Assembly: GCF_040054535.1 (NCBI RefSeq) | Contig: NC_090798.1 | Location: 3,954,501 to 4,018,500 of the forward strand | DNA: 64,000 nt | Source of the DNA: Antennarius striatus | Lineage: Eukaryota > Chordata > Actinopteri > Lophiiformes > Antennariidae | Reading direction: 5' to 3' | Part shown: positions 11,701 to 25,508 of the stretch, piece by piece | Layout of the letters: each line of letters opens with the position of its first letter | Position numbering within the stretch: position 1 is the stretch's first letter | Position numbers and translations under genes: made by a program | The notes under the pieces: model-generated | Database searches by the model: none | What the model saw: the letters and a program-made list of their open reading frames with translations, nothing else | What the model was told of the DNA's origin: nothing

Positions 11701-13964
11701 TTCAGGAGCACGAGGTGAGAGTGGCTTCAGTGGAGGTCCTGGTCTGAAAGGTTTTCCTGGCGATCCTGGTTACTATGGCGGCAAGGGACCCAAGGGACTT
11801 CGAGGTAGGGGGACTTTTATGTTTCTACATGTAGACTTTCATTAGTGGACTGGAATGATGTTCCTCTCACGCATCCATCTCTAGGACCCCCTGGTCGTAA
11901 GGGTATCCCTGGAATCACGCTGCCTTTGCCACCACGAGAGCTGCAGAGGTCCTTTGGAGACGTGGGCATCCCAGGAGACAATGGAGGCTCTGGTTTCCCA
12001 GGAGAGCCTGGTCAGCCTGGAATGCCTGGACGTCCAGGTGAGTGTCAAAGACGTTTAACAGTCTATTCCATGAGACCGAACCATAACATCACCTCTCCTA
12101 ATCCTCTCTTACAGGTCCTAAGGGTCGTCCGGGCCCTGTGGGCAAACTTGGAAGGACTGGATCGCCTGGTCAAGCCGGACTTGTCGGTGACACCGGGCCC
12201 CCCGGTTTCCCTGGACCCACTGGAGAACAAGGTCAGTATTCTCTTAATGTGTTATTGGGGAAACCATTTGTCTCACAGATTGCGCCATCAATAGATCCAT
12301 CAGTATGCCAAATATATTGTTCCTCCACATAAATCTCCACATCAGGTCTCCCTGGTAATGTCGGTCGTCCTGGCCCTCCTGGCGCCGTGGGCCGCAGTCA
12401 CGGCATCGGTTACACACTGGTGAAGCACAGCCAGGACTTCCAGGTCCCCATGTGTCCTCAGGGCATGGCCAAGCTGTGGGACGGATACAGCCTGCTGTAC
12501 GTGGAGGGACAGGAGAAGGCACACAACCAGGACCTAGGTAAGCTGCTGTTACAGAGGAATGAAGGGCCTTTCCGATTGACAGATACACACAATTCCCTTC
12601 TCTCTTCTCTTTCCCCCTCCAGGTCAGCCAGGATCGTGCCTCCCCAAGTTCAGCACCATCCCCTTCCTCTACTGCTCCCCCAACGAGGTCTGCTATTACG
12701 CCAGCCGCAACGATAAATCGTACTGGCTGTCAACAACGGCTTCCATACCCATGATGCCCGTTAGCGAGTCACAGATACAGCCGTACATCAGCAGGTAGTG
12801 AGCGCCGCTTTGGCCGTGACAGCCTGTGATACAATTAATGGACTTATTGAGGTTTTCTTCCTCCAGGTGCTCCGTGTGTGAAGCTCCGTCTCAGGCCGTG
12901 GCCGTCCACAGTCAGGACGTGACCATCCCCACCTGTCCGCCTGGCTGGAGGAGTCTCTGGATAGGATACTCTTTCCTCATGGTAAACTAAAGGCTTATTG
13001 CGTCTCGCGAAGCGTCAATGTATTGTAATAGTCAGTGTTTGTGTGTTTGCCAGTCCGTCCACCAAATATCTTCACAGCTGTTCCAGATAGAAAATGAAAG
13101 AAAAAGCACATTACTCGGGTGAACAAAGGGGATGAAAATGAGATGATGACCTTGACCTTGAGAAAACTAGGTCAAGGTCAAATTTCAACTTTTGCACATT
13201 TATTTATTTGCATATATCTCAGGAACCAGATAAGATAGAAAGAGGAAACAAAAGGCATTATATTCAGGGAGGCAAGGGGGTGAGAATTAGATCCCAACCT
13301 TGACCTTTAAGAACTAGGTCAAGGTCAAATTTTCACTTTTATACCTTTTTAGGTACACATCTCTGAAACCTGATGAGATATAATCACAAAACAAAAAGCA
13401 ACATTTTCAGAAAGCCAGAGGCACAAACGTGATGATGACCTTCACCTTTGGAAAACTAGGTCAATGTCATCCTTAATAGCACAATTTAGAATTCATTACT
13501 GCAACCATTATGAAAGTAGGTCAGGGTAAAATTTTTGAATTCAGGAGTGTTGCTGGTACAGATTAAGTTCTAAATAATCCTTCAACATTTACTTATCTAA
13601 TACTTAAAAAATGTTCAGAATACAGGAAGTGATCAATACTGCTTCCCAGCTGCAATAAAAGCTAAATAAAAAGCCTGAACTTTTGTGAATCTCTTCTCTG
13701 CAGCACACAGCAGCTGGTGCCGAGGGCGGCGGTCAGTCCCTTGTCTCTCCCGGCTCCTGCCTGGAGGATTTCCGTGCAACACCATTCATCGAATGCAACG
13801 GGGCCAAGGGTACCTGCCACTACTTTGCCAATAAGTACAGCTTCTGGCTCACCACAGTGGATCCCAACCAGCAGTTCCTCTATTCGCCAGCGCAGGAAAC
13901 CCTTAAGGGAGGCCAGGAGCGCTCCAAAGTCAGCCGCTGCCAAGTCTGTAGCAAGATCTTGTAG
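535..13964 (+). CDS. col4a6: Type IV collagen alpha chain, alpha-6-like (3' part, through NC1 and stop)
   Basis: Secreted basement-membrane collagen chain; three chains trimerise through the C-terminal NC1 domain and then build the network. About 1258 codons are visible. Exons: 535-630, 1029-1183, 1285-1467, 1545-1728, 3024-3068 (weaker), 4346-4417, 4783-4890, 4996-5214, 5343-5501, 7081-7251, 7330-7473, 7552-7674, 8481-8662, 8783-8846, 8952-9026, 10134-10241, 10354-10461, 10555-10626, 11001-11120, 11203-11319, 11465-11626, 11706-11804, 11885-12037, 12115-12231, 12346-12537, 12623-12794, 12867-12981, 13704-13964. Most exons begin by splitting a Gly codon, as in collagen IV, and all phases agree. 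The NC1 domain starts in exon 12346 and has the paired-repeat Cys pattern ([16 protein letters not shown]). [26 protein letters not shown] and [14 protein letters not shown] fit alpha-6 better than alpha-2 or alpha-4, from memory of the human chains. The 5' exons lie outside the window. Paralogue choice is less certain than family. Confidence 0.88.
2886..2989. repeat. (CT)n and (CATC)n microsatellites in collagen intron
   Basis: A CT run from 2886 to about 2923 is followed by tetranucleotide CATC units up to about 2989, only some 35 bp before the weak 45-bp exon at 3024. The tract may serve as part of the polypyrimidine context for that exon. Confidence 0.9.
5928..5936 (+). other. Candidate 9-bp collagen microexon
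   Basis: Between exons 5343-5501 and 7081-7251, an acceptor CTATAG is followed by nine bases and a strong donor GTGAGA. Both neighbouring exons use the split-Gly phase. Inclusion would add exactly one in-frame triplet, Gly-Cys-Gln, to the helix; skipping also keeps frame. The pyrimidine tract is weak, so this is only a candidate. Confidence 0.35.
7783..8165. repeat. Dispersed repeat family, copy A (collagen intron)
   Basis: This segment shares long blocks with three other places in the window: 13020-13520, and in reverse orientation 47595-47960 and 50780-51150. Shared motifs include GATGAAAATGAGATGATGA and AACTAGGTCAAGGTCAAATTT. This copy includes a hairpin with 15-bp arms at 8023-8037 and 8045-8059 and a 7-base loop. 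No coding capacity is seen; class unknown. Confidence 0.75.
9140..10075 (+). mobile_element. Non-LTR retrotransposon remnant(s) in collagen intron
   Basis: The intron between exons 8952-9026 and 10134-10241 holds GC-rich, repeat-like DNA unlike its AT-rich surroundings. It begins with an ATCC microsatellite. Around 9280-9335 the + strand reads [14 protein letters not shown], a segment typical of the C-terminal part of reverse transcriptases from teleost LINEs. The part from about 9550 to 10075 resembles a GC-rich untranslated region often seen with such elements. It is broken by stops and carries no intact gene. I cannot assign the clade firmly, and two insertions are possible. Confidence 0.65.
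10627..11000 (+). other. GC-AG intron of the collagen gene
   Basis: The exon 10555-10626 ends ACCCCAG and is followed by GCAAGG, not GT. The next exon opens at 11001 after TATCCAG. Using the GC donor gives a 72-bp exon in the same split-Gly phase as its neighbours and continuous Gly-X-Y. The flanking bases match the usual tight consensus of GC donors (AG before GCAAG). No GT donor nearby preserves the phase. Confidence 0.8.
13020..13520. repeat. Dispersed repeat family, copy B (last collagen intron)
   Basis: Same family as 7783-8165, in the same orientation. Here the block containing AACTAGGTCAAGGTCAAATTT recurs as about three degraded units spaced roughly 120-150 bp (near 13168, 13312 and 13454), so the inner part appears tandemly repeated. 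It lies in the intron before the last collagen coding exon. Confidence 0.7.
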
Positions 13965-16170
13965 TAGGAGGTGAATGGAGGAGGAGGGGGGTGATCTTTG
14001 TCAATACCTCAAAGCAAAAAAAAAAAAAATAGAGGTGTTGATAAAGGAAGATGTTGTGATATATATAAAGAAATCTATAAAACAAGAACACATGACTGAC
14101 TGAAGATGAGCCCCTCTCCTGCTTCACTGGTGGTTTCGAAATCGAGTTGAACAACTTTCTGAATGAATGAATGGCTTCTTAAAAAAGAGATGGAGGGAGG
14201 AAATGGAAAGAGAAGTGTGATTGCCCTTCTCTACATTATCACTGACAATGGTGCTGTTGTTTATGTTCTTTGTGTTTGTTGTGTGTCTGTCTTCAGTTTT
14301 GGCAAGAATTATTCTCGGCTACCTCGGAGAGTGCCACCCCCTTTTAGGATAGCACTGCACCGCTTACACACCAAGGCTGGATGTCCGCGTCAGATGTTTC
14401 AGTTCAGACAGTAAAGTCAAACATTAGGATGTTTAAAAATTGGCTGATTGTAAATTTTAAAATCTTTTTGTCTGAACTGATTCAACTAAAGTCTGTGATT
14501 CTGGCGGAATTTCTAATGAAACAGCTGCCATCAACTGCAACTTTGCTTCTTTTTATATTTACTGTTTCTACAACCACTTTACTTCCAATTAAGAGAAAAT
14601 GATCAAGGATAAAATATACAGTTTTTTTTAAAGAAAACCAGCAAAAAAAATGAAGAAAAATAATTGCAATAAAACACACAATCTGCATATTCTATTTTAA
14701 CATCACAAAAAAAAAATCAACTTTTTTTTTATGTCTAGAATTTTATTTCTACCAGTATAAAAAATAACGTTTCCAGGTAACTGTCACATCTCAGATATTT
14801 GAACCTTAAAAGTTTAAAGAGTCAACAGCAGATAACAACCGACAACAAGAGCAATCAAAAGCTCATTTTGATTAATTCTGTTTTTATTTTTGAGTAATTC
14901 TTGTATAAGTATTGTTTAAAACCACTGTTTTGGAAACTAATCAGTAATTTAATCATTGGTTCATTTACCCATAAAGCTAACATATAATGTTCAAATATAA
15001 GAGATTTTTAGTTATTGTGCAAATGCATAAGTTACCAGTGCAGTACTTTAAATCTGCTATGCAAGTGTAATGTTTCATGTGTCTTTATATGCAGTATTTC
15101 AGAATAAAAACTCTATGGTGCTAATAAAAAAAAAAAAATCCCTGGCTTGAAAGACATTTAAAATTGGTGTCTATTAAACTTACATGCAATAAAGTAACTG
15201 AGCATCCCTTCTCTAAACACAGAAGTCCAGAAATGGTTAACTTTAGTTATCATATATAAAAATATTGCACTGATGGGTTAGAACAGTAAACAATTAAAAT
15301 AAAGGGGTGCGTTTCATCCGCACATCCACCTTCACAAGATTTATTTTTATGTCATGACCAAAATAAGATAAAAACCCAAACTTTTGCAACAAGAATCCAC
15401 ACATACAGAACTACAATTGCCATTTTAATTATTGCTGTACATAGTGCTTACTGTGTTTCCAAGCGAAGTATGTTAGAGAAAATAATCTATAATGCTGTTC
15501 GCTCTTTATTTTATTTTCTATTTTTCAGTCTGTGTTTTTTTTTTCTCTCTCATTGGATAAGGAGGAAGAAGTTTCTTGTTTTGCATGTAAATTACAAGTC
15601 TGGGTTACTGAACCTGGTTAATATCAGGAAACTCCTCTGTGTGATTATCCACAGTAAGTGAAAGCTATTGGTGAACTGATGTAACCACTATGACCACTGT
15701 TGTTGAGCACATAGCTCTGTCTATTTGCTGGTAGCCCTGATTTCATTAATATGTCACATTTTATTTTCCTCTTTATTGCCAGACTTTGTTTGTTGTTGTA
15801 ATCTAGATTGTAATTATTTTACTTAAGTCATCATACGTTCTCTGAGCTTTATTTACTGAGATGGGAGGGAATGGGAAGATAATGATGTGTACATTAAATA
15901 TTATGAAAAAAAGCCTTGAGGATCATATTTTTTGTATGGAAAATATATTCACCGCTGATGATTTAACAGATGCAACAACTGTTTTATCTCTCTGGTCTTT
16001 ATTCCACCTTCTAAACCAGTGATTCATGGAGCAACATATTGTAAGTGCCTGGAGTGACAGAAAAAAAATGCATTTTTCCTCAAAGAGGATCCATAACAAG
16101 AAATGGTATTAAACATGTATGTTACTGTAATGTGTATTTCTGTGCTCACACACTTTGAAATAAAGATTGT
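13965..16170 (+). other. Probable collagen 3' UTR and following spacer
   Basis: No open reading frame of note follows the stop at 13962-13964. AATAAA signals occur at 15103, 15123, 15188 and 16159. The 3' UTR probably ends near one of these; I cannot say which is used. The sequence is AT-rich with no recognisable gene. Confidence 0.5.
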
Positions 16171-16553
16171 AAAGTAACTGATCATTTCTGGTGCAGACTT
16201 ATTACTCAAAGCACGGCAGATGTATGGTGTGGACATAATTTCTATAGTTGACATAAGGTATTGATGGGCGTTTGGATAAATAAATATCAAGAACATATTT
16301 GATTTTAATTTACTATGATTAGTACTGCTGGAAAAAAAATGTGAATTATAATTGTAATGTTTACACAAAAGTTAAGAAAAGTCAGATAAATAATAAATCC
16401 CAAAGGAAATTGTGAAAAAATAAAATTTAGCAAGTCAAAATGGATGCAAAACACAATATTGTTTTAAGTAATATATGAAGTATAAAAGATATACTTTTGA
16501 AGTATAATTTTCTTGGTACTAGTACTAGTAGGTGCAGTCTGGACATGTTTAGG

Positions 16554-16565
16554 CCGCTAGAGGGC
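16554..16565 (+). promoter_or_regulatory. CTCF-like motif near the ankrd46 promoter
   Basis: CCGCTAGAGGGC differs at one position from a common form of the CTCF core. It lies about 115 bp upstream of the probable first-exon donor of ankrd46. Binding is inferred only from the motif. Confidence 0.4.
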
Positions 16566-16609
16566 GACAAAAGCCTCCAGATAAAATTAAACAGGAAGCG
16601 AAGCATCAC

Positions 16610-16682
16610 AACAACACTACACTGCTAGCAACCTCAGCGCGCAGAAAAACGTTTTTTCTTCTGATTTGGGACATATTAACAG
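16610..16682 (+). other. ankrd46: Probable non-coding first exon of ankrd46
   Basis: A strong donor, ACAG followed by GTGAGT, lies at 16682/16683, about 0.9 kb before the coding exon. The region just upstream is locally GC-richer with a CGCGCG-like stretch. The 5' end is not defined by sequence and the start given is arbitrary. Confidence 0.45.
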
Positions 16683-17379
16683 GTGAGTCTTGCACCTAAA
16701 GCTTTTAAATTAAGAATATATCAATTTTTGAATCGCACAGCAAACTTTTTCTAGGTATGTGTGTCACGTTAATATGTTAGCTACCATTAGCTCGGCTAGC
16801 TTCTTTTCAAGCGCCAGTATTTTATGACAGGATCATTTCTGGTGCAGTACGTGAAGTCGTGACATAAATGATCGATCAAGACAACATAAATAGTTTGTTG
16901 TTATTTCATTTTGTTGTCGTGTTTACAGTTACAAGCGAGTTAACATTACAGGTAGCCGATTTCACTAGGGTTAGCTGAGCTTCTTGAGACAGTCCACAAA
17001 AATCCAGAATGTTAGCTTTAAGAGGATTGCTTTAAAAATGGTGTATAAAATGTATTTAATGTTCATGCAATAGAGCTTATTCAAAAGATAAATACCTAAT
17101 ATTTGTTTTTATTTGGTGGTTAGCATTTTTGTCGCGACAGGAAATAACCAACAATTTGCATAGATGACAGTTGCATACTGTTGATTACAAAGGGTCACTT
17201 TGATGTTTGTCGACTAGAAACATTTTTGTATTTGTTCAGCTCAAGTATTCTCAAAACACAGGATTTATGTTGTGATAAATATATATCACTAACATTTCAT
17301 TAAAAATGTCTTACCACATGTTATAAATTACCCATAGAGGGATTTTTTTTATGACAAACATTCAGAATTCATCCACAGG

Positions 17380-17485
17380 ACAACAGATCAAATTAAGATG
17401 GATCAACCTCTCAATCCAAAAAGACAACTGAGAATCACACAGAGCAAAACAGTTGTCAGTCAGACATTTCCATGTTCACAACCAG
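17380..17485 (+). other. ankrd46: Candidate upstream exon of ankrd46 with in-frame ATG
   Basis: An acceptor ATCCACAG precedes 17380 and a donor (CCAG then GTAGAA) follows 17485. An ATG at 17398 reads 29 codons open and, if spliced to 17573, continues in frame into the main ATG at 17605. This would add 40 residues to the usual N-terminus. It may equally be 5' UTR that happens to be open. Confidence 0.4.
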
Positions 17486-17604
17486 GTAGAAAACAACTTT
17501 GACGAGATCTGTAAAAAAGTTAATAGACGTACAATGTGTAATATTAACAATTCCCTTTTATGCTGAATGCAGGTACGCTGGAATTTTCTGATACCCACTC
17601 GGAC

Positions 17605-18579
17605 ATGTCCTATGTCTTCATCAACGATTCCTCGCAGACCAACGTGCCTCTGCTGCAGGCCTGCATTGATGGAGACTTACCTTTCGCCAAGCGGCTCCTT
17701 GAGACGGGATGCGACCCCAACATCCGTGACAATCGGGGCCGAACCGGCCTCCACCTCGCCGCTGCAAGAGGGAATGTAGACATATGCCGCCTGCTGCACA
17801 AGTTTGGGGCTGACCTGTTGGCCACCGATTATCAAGGAAACACAGCGCTGCATCTGTGTGGGCATGTGGACACCATACAATTCCTGGTATCCAATGGACT
17901 CAAGATTGATATCTGGTAAGAAATGTGATGCCCTCAATTGATGAAGATGACATTCCTGTAAGTTAATGGTTTATAAAATCTTCCAATTGATGCCATAACA
18001 TTTGTCTAATTAACTGGGATGTCTTTGCATACTGTTTACACAACACTGTCGTTTGCCCATAATAGTAACCACAATGGTTCGACACCTCTGGTGCTGGCAA
18101 AGAGACGCGGTGTCAATAAAGACGCCATCCGTCTGCTGGAAGGACTGGAGGAGCAGGAAGTTAAAGGCTTCAACAGAGGACCCCACTCCAAACTAGAGAC
18201 AATGCAGATGGCAGACAGTGAGAGGTAAGTGTGTGTGGAACCACAAGATTTTTTACTTTCAAACATTGTGAGATTAGATTCTTTATAATATACTGTATAT
18301 CACTATTGCTGGACACTTTTGACGGGTGTTGATGAGTCTGTCTGTTTGTATGTCTGTGTCAGTGCCATGGAGAGCCACTCTTTACTCAACCCCAACCTGC
18401 AGAGCAGCGAGGGCGTCCTGTCCAGCTTCAGGACCACTTGGCAGGAGTTTGTAGAGGATCTGGGATTTTGGCGGGTCTTGCTGCTGCTCGTGGTCATCGC
18501 CCTCCTCTCTCTTGGGATCGCCTACTACGTCAGCGGGGTCCTGCCTTTCTCTACCAGCCAGTTGGAGTTGGTGCACTGA
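17605..18579 (+). CDS. ankrd46: Ankyrin repeat domain-containing protein 46
   Basis: Small ankyrin-repeat protein with a single C-terminal membrane anchor; its biochemical role is not established. Coding exons 17605-17915, 18066-18224 and 18363-18579 join to 228 aa, the same length as human ANKRD46. The start MSYVFINDSSQTNVPLLQ is chosen by that match. Ankyrin repeats occupy about residues 10-145 with typical GRTGLHLAAARGNVDICRLL and GNTALHLC signatures. A hydrophobic segment near residues 195-220 (FWRVLLLLVVIALLSLGIAY) is the anchor, and the protein ends QLELVH, close to the human end. The upstream neighbour is the collagen gene in the same orientation, but they are clearly separate. In human this gene is on 8q, so linkage to the X-type genes here is a fish or lineage arrangement. 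Confidence 0.97.
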
Positions 18580-20026
18580 GAAGAGAGCAGGAGGACCTGA
18601 AGAAGAAGCATGGGGTGGTAAAAATGAACAAGTTCTGCTTACAGCTTAATTTTCATCAGATTCATGTTCATTTTCAGCCCTGATGTTGTTTTGGTTGTTT
18701 TGACTGACTGATCAAATAGTGTTATTAGTAAAAATATGTTTCTAAAAAAAAGTGGTCTAAAGGAAGAAAATTAACTTTCTCAGCTTGAAGGATACCTTAA
18801 ACAGCTTAAAGCAATCTTAAGCTGAATAACCGGAGGACCCAGGCGTTACCTTCTGTTGATTCAGTGGAACATCCCCCTTTAAAATGAGATCACATTTGAA
18901 ACTGCTTCTGAAAAAGTAGTCTCATATTTAACACCCTTGTTTAGTCAATGTAGTATAACAACCTTTAATTTCTTTCATTCTGTATTTTCTGTTACAGGCT
19001 GTATATTGCTACGCTTTTTTAAAATTTTGTGTTATTTTTGTTCAATTTTCCAATTGTGTTATTTATCCAATATCTCCTGTATTAATTTTCCTACGTACAT
19101 CTTATGATTTTTAAAATCCTGCATCACGGCTGTCTTTAAAAAAGCGCTGCTTTTGTCATTATATCAGTGAATAGTTCGAACTAGAAACAGTTGCTTTACA
19201 ATGACAAAAGTTGATCCATTTATGTTGTACTCTCTGCTTAAAAACACCGTGACTGTGTGCCGTTTGAAAGGAAGCTACATGTTTCACTGCAGCTCATTCA
19301 GACTTTGCCCCTGGAAGCATGTGGCTTTGTTGTGTTGGAATCAACCACGTTGTTGGAAACATCATGTAGGCACTTGGAATCTGTAGGATTATTACTGTTT
19401 GTTTTGTGCATTTTCAACCATGTAGATTTTATGTATTTGTTAGTTTTCCACCAATGATTTTTCAGTGTCTAAAGCTCTTTTGAAGTATGACCTTATTTAA
19501 TGTGACAAATGAATAAAATAATGTGTATCACTCTAATCAACAAGAGGTTTCCCTTTATTGTCAGATTTCTCCGCAGCACCTCATCAGATTTTACAGCGTT
19601 AAGGAACAGTCTGTCGAGAAAAGAACATCAGTATCATTTCCCTTCCCTTGATGGAACATCAGAGAAGTTTGTTAGTCGACAAAACATTTCTGAAGCTTTG
19701 TAGCAAAACTGTATTGCTTCCAAGCCTACAGAAAAACAAATCACAGATACATTAGAATATTAGATTGACATTATCACAATATTTCAATGCATTTTTGATC
19801 AAATTATTGAGCATCAAATATTAACTGTAGTCTCTAAGGTAAACGTCAGATCTCATTACTGTTAAAATATCTGTTGCTAATATTAACTTAGATATTTTTT
19901 GAGAGATGGAAGGATTTAGCAACACATTTAACACAATGTTGGAGGAAAAGATAGGGAGCAGTTTATTGATCCCAAACTGAGAAGTTTAAATTTCAAAAAT
20001 AGAAGCTGCATGACGATTGTCCCATC

Positions 20027-20126
20027 AACATAGATTCAGAACAATCGGTACTTCTAAATATATTCCATATTAGTTAGACAAGATATGGAATATATTTAGA
20101 AGTACCGATTGTTCTGAATCTATGTT
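20027..20126. repeat. Perfect 44-bp inverted repeat with 12-base spacer
   Basis: The left arm 20027-20070 and right arm 20083-20126 are exact reverse complements over 44 bp. The spacer TAGTTAGACAAG recurs exactly at 20132-20143 and 20157-20168, just outside the right arm. The arms have no mismatch, which implies recent origin or maintained pairing. Confidence 0.97.
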
Positions 20127-20389
20127 GTAGTTAGTTAGACAAGTAGTTGATGTAGTTAGTTAGACAAGATATAAGCTTTAAAAATCATTGAAACTGGAGG
20201 TTTTTGGAATCTTGGTCATTTCACTGTTGATGCTGGGACTTGATCCCGTGTGAGAAGATTCGGCAGACATGAGAACACCATAAAATCTTGTTGTTATCAT
20301 GGCTGAGAAGATTTCACTTTTAAAAATGACTCCAAGTACAGGTAAGAATTGGCACACAGTTGTTGGAAATATTAAGAACGTTCCAGTAG

Positions 20390-20419
20390 TGGTATTATTA
20401 TTATTATTATTATTATTAT

Positions 20420-20475
<56 letters not shown>
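20390..20475. repeat. (ATT)n-(AGT)n compound microsatellite
   Basis: About nine ATT units pass directly into about fifteen AGT units. It lies about 330 bp upstream of the tmem185 start codon, next to the probable promoter. Confidence 0.95.
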
Positions 20476-20570
20476 ATTGCTTTTAAAGTAATTTTTAAAT
20501 TCAGAGAATATTTTTCTTTTTCATGCAAAGCTGTCATCCGCTGTTATTATTGTTTTTCCTCGCTGTTATG

Positions 20571-20625
20571 TGACGTCATCTGATAGCCGGAAACAGCCAC
20601 TGTAGCTTTAACAGTCACGTGACTG
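20571..20625 (+). promoter_or_regulatory. tmem185: CRE and CLEAR-type E-box upstream of tmem185
   Basis: A perfect CRE palindrome TGACGTCA is at 20571-20578. A 14-bp perfect palindrome at 20612-20625 contains GTCACGTGAC, the ideal CLEAR/E-box form bound by TFEB-family bHLH-ZIP factors. Both lie within 235 bp of the start codon, in the likely core promoter. Function is inferred from motifs only. Confidence 0.55.
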
Positions 20626-20803
20626 TCAATGGCGAAAAAACCCCGAAACAAAATACACGGGGATAGCTAAAGGCTGTGATGAAACCGAGCCAAAAATATT
20701 ATTTGCACGGAAACTATTATGTGTAGCATACGAGTTAGGTGGTTAGTTAGCTACCGATACGGTCAGCTTCCATTTGTTAGATAAAATAAAATCTTTCTGC
20801 ATC

Positions 20804-23598
<2,795 letters not shown>

Positions 23599-25320
23599 AT
23601 CTGTTAAGTGGCTGTACTGATGTGCTTGAGCCGTGAGGGAAAAATCAGTTTTTGTCTGCTGTCCTAAAGGATTTGGTCTCCTCAACACAAACACTCTAGT
23701 AGACTGACTTGAGGAGACTCGGCACCATTACGCTGCTTTGTGGATCCAGAATCAAAATTCCCTCACCTAACTCAAATCAGGGAACCATAATCCTGGACTG
23801 ATTTGTTTTTCACCTATAGGTGACGTTTCACTGTGTTTTCACGTCTAACTTTATCCATTTGATGGACGTCTTTGGAGGGATCCGACCACAGAAGCCTCTC
23901 CTACAAGACAGAGCTGGATCTGTATGGACTCTTGAACAGCTGGAGACCTTTGTTTTGGGTTCAAAGCGTGTCTGAAAGATGATGCTCGCCTTCCTTTGTG
24001 ATTGGGACCATTGGAAAGACAATCAAATTTGATGCTGGGATCAGCCTACCCTTTTTGCTCCTTTTTGTATCTTTGACCAGTCAGATGGGGTCAACAGAGG
24101 GATTCAGCTCTTTTACAGGTCTGTCTTGAGACAACTCAGAAGCCCATATTGATAAGGAGTCATTGCTCTTTGTTGTGACCCTTTCCTGCCAAATTCCAGT
24201 TTAAGAAGCTGAAACCAGCAAAGTTCCGCTTGAAAAATGATTTTTTTTTTAAATGTTGAATTAATTTTCGCAATTGACCAATCATTGCAGTCTATTTTCA
24301 TTAAAAACGCTAACAGATGCTTCAGTAGTGGACATCATCGTAAAGTCCATTCATTCCTGTGGGAACCTCTGTGGTCTTTAATGTTTACAAAACTCCAAAC
24401 TTCTGTCATTTTGGCCTAAAGTAAGAGGTGTATTAATTTCTATGCTATCACCCCAACTGAACCAGAGCTGTTGTCTCATTCATGAACGGCTATTGCAATG
24501 AACAAGCTATGAGTATTGTTTTTAAGACAGACCTGGTAAAGCCTACTGTTTCCTTATAAAAAGAACAACACAAACAGCACTTTGTTAACCTGTCTTTATT
24601 TTTTTTTTGTATTCCTGTTTTGTTGTAAATAAGAATCTGGGGACCAGAGTAGAGATGACAGGGTAGGTTGGAGGCGGACCTAACAGTCTTCATCTATGCT
24701 GTCAGCTTATTAAAGGCCAGGCTGTGTTTAACGTCTGGAAACCACTAAATAAGACTCTTAGTTGACTTTTTGGTTTGTCCTGCCATTCATAATCTTACAT
24801 GACGTGGCAAAGACTGTTAGCATTGAATCAGTTCAAAATATTTGGGCAGTCCTGGTGAAAACTGGTCCTCATATTGACTTTAACAGGTTTAAGCATTTAA
24901 CTAGTGAGATTTCACAGCATGCCCTGTGTGTGCTGTGCAGCTGACATCTCTGCTTCTTTTGCCAGTGTACTGCAGAATAATTATTCTAGCTTCAGAAAAA
25001 GTGAATCAATTTGCAGTAAGTGTTCAGTGAAAGAAAACTGCAGTTTCTCAACAACTCTGCCACTTTCTGGATGAACTGCAAATGCAACAGCAAACCTGTA
25101 AGTGATCAGTCATTCAGCATTCTGAGCAGCTCATTAAAAGAACGCCTTAAAAATTAAAAACGTAGTTCTTGTATACCTCCCCACCCGTACTGAGGGAGGT
25201 GTGTGAAGTGTAATCTACAAAATAGTTGTGGAGCCTCTCAGGAAAACAGTGTTGCAGTAATCCTCCTGACTGACTAGAGATGGATACTATAGAGAACGTC
25301 AACAAATACTATTCAAAAAT
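23599..25320 (+). other. tmem185 3' UTR and junction with mus81
   Basis: No other gene is seen between the tmem185 stop and the mus81 stop at 25509. The most plausible strong polyadenylation signal on the + strand is AATAAA at 25318-25323, which would give a long 3' UTR of about 1.7 kb. Earlier ATTAAA variants exist, for example near 24712. Confidence 0.5.
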
Positions 25321-25330
25321 AAACTTTATT
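25318..25330. terminator. Two-way polyadenylation signal between convergent genes
   Basis: AATAAACTTTATT reads AATAAA on both strands: 25318-25323 on + for tmem185 and 25325-25330 on - for mus81. The mus81 stop is only about 180 bp away, so this is the obvious signal for that gene; use by tmem185 is an inference. Confidence 0.55.
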
Positions 25331-25508
25331 GATGCATCATCAGGACATATTTGTGAAATTCTTCATACTAGTAGAAATATTTTTACCATCAAATTGATTC
25401 AATTCAAGTGGAAAATGAATTCTTCCATGTATTCACATTATGAATTAATGCATGATTATTATCGAGGCTGAGCTTGTATCAGTCCACGAGACAGACCGAA
25501 TGATGCAT

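Larger units (their letters stand above)
18580..20560 (+). other. ankrd46 3' UTR and spacer to tmem185
   Basis: A likely polyadenylation signal AATAAA lies at 19512-19517, giving a 3' UTR of about 0.95 kb. The remaining spacer contains the inverted repeat at 20027-20126 and a triplet microsatellite at 20390-20475. No gene is seen. Confidence 0.6.
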
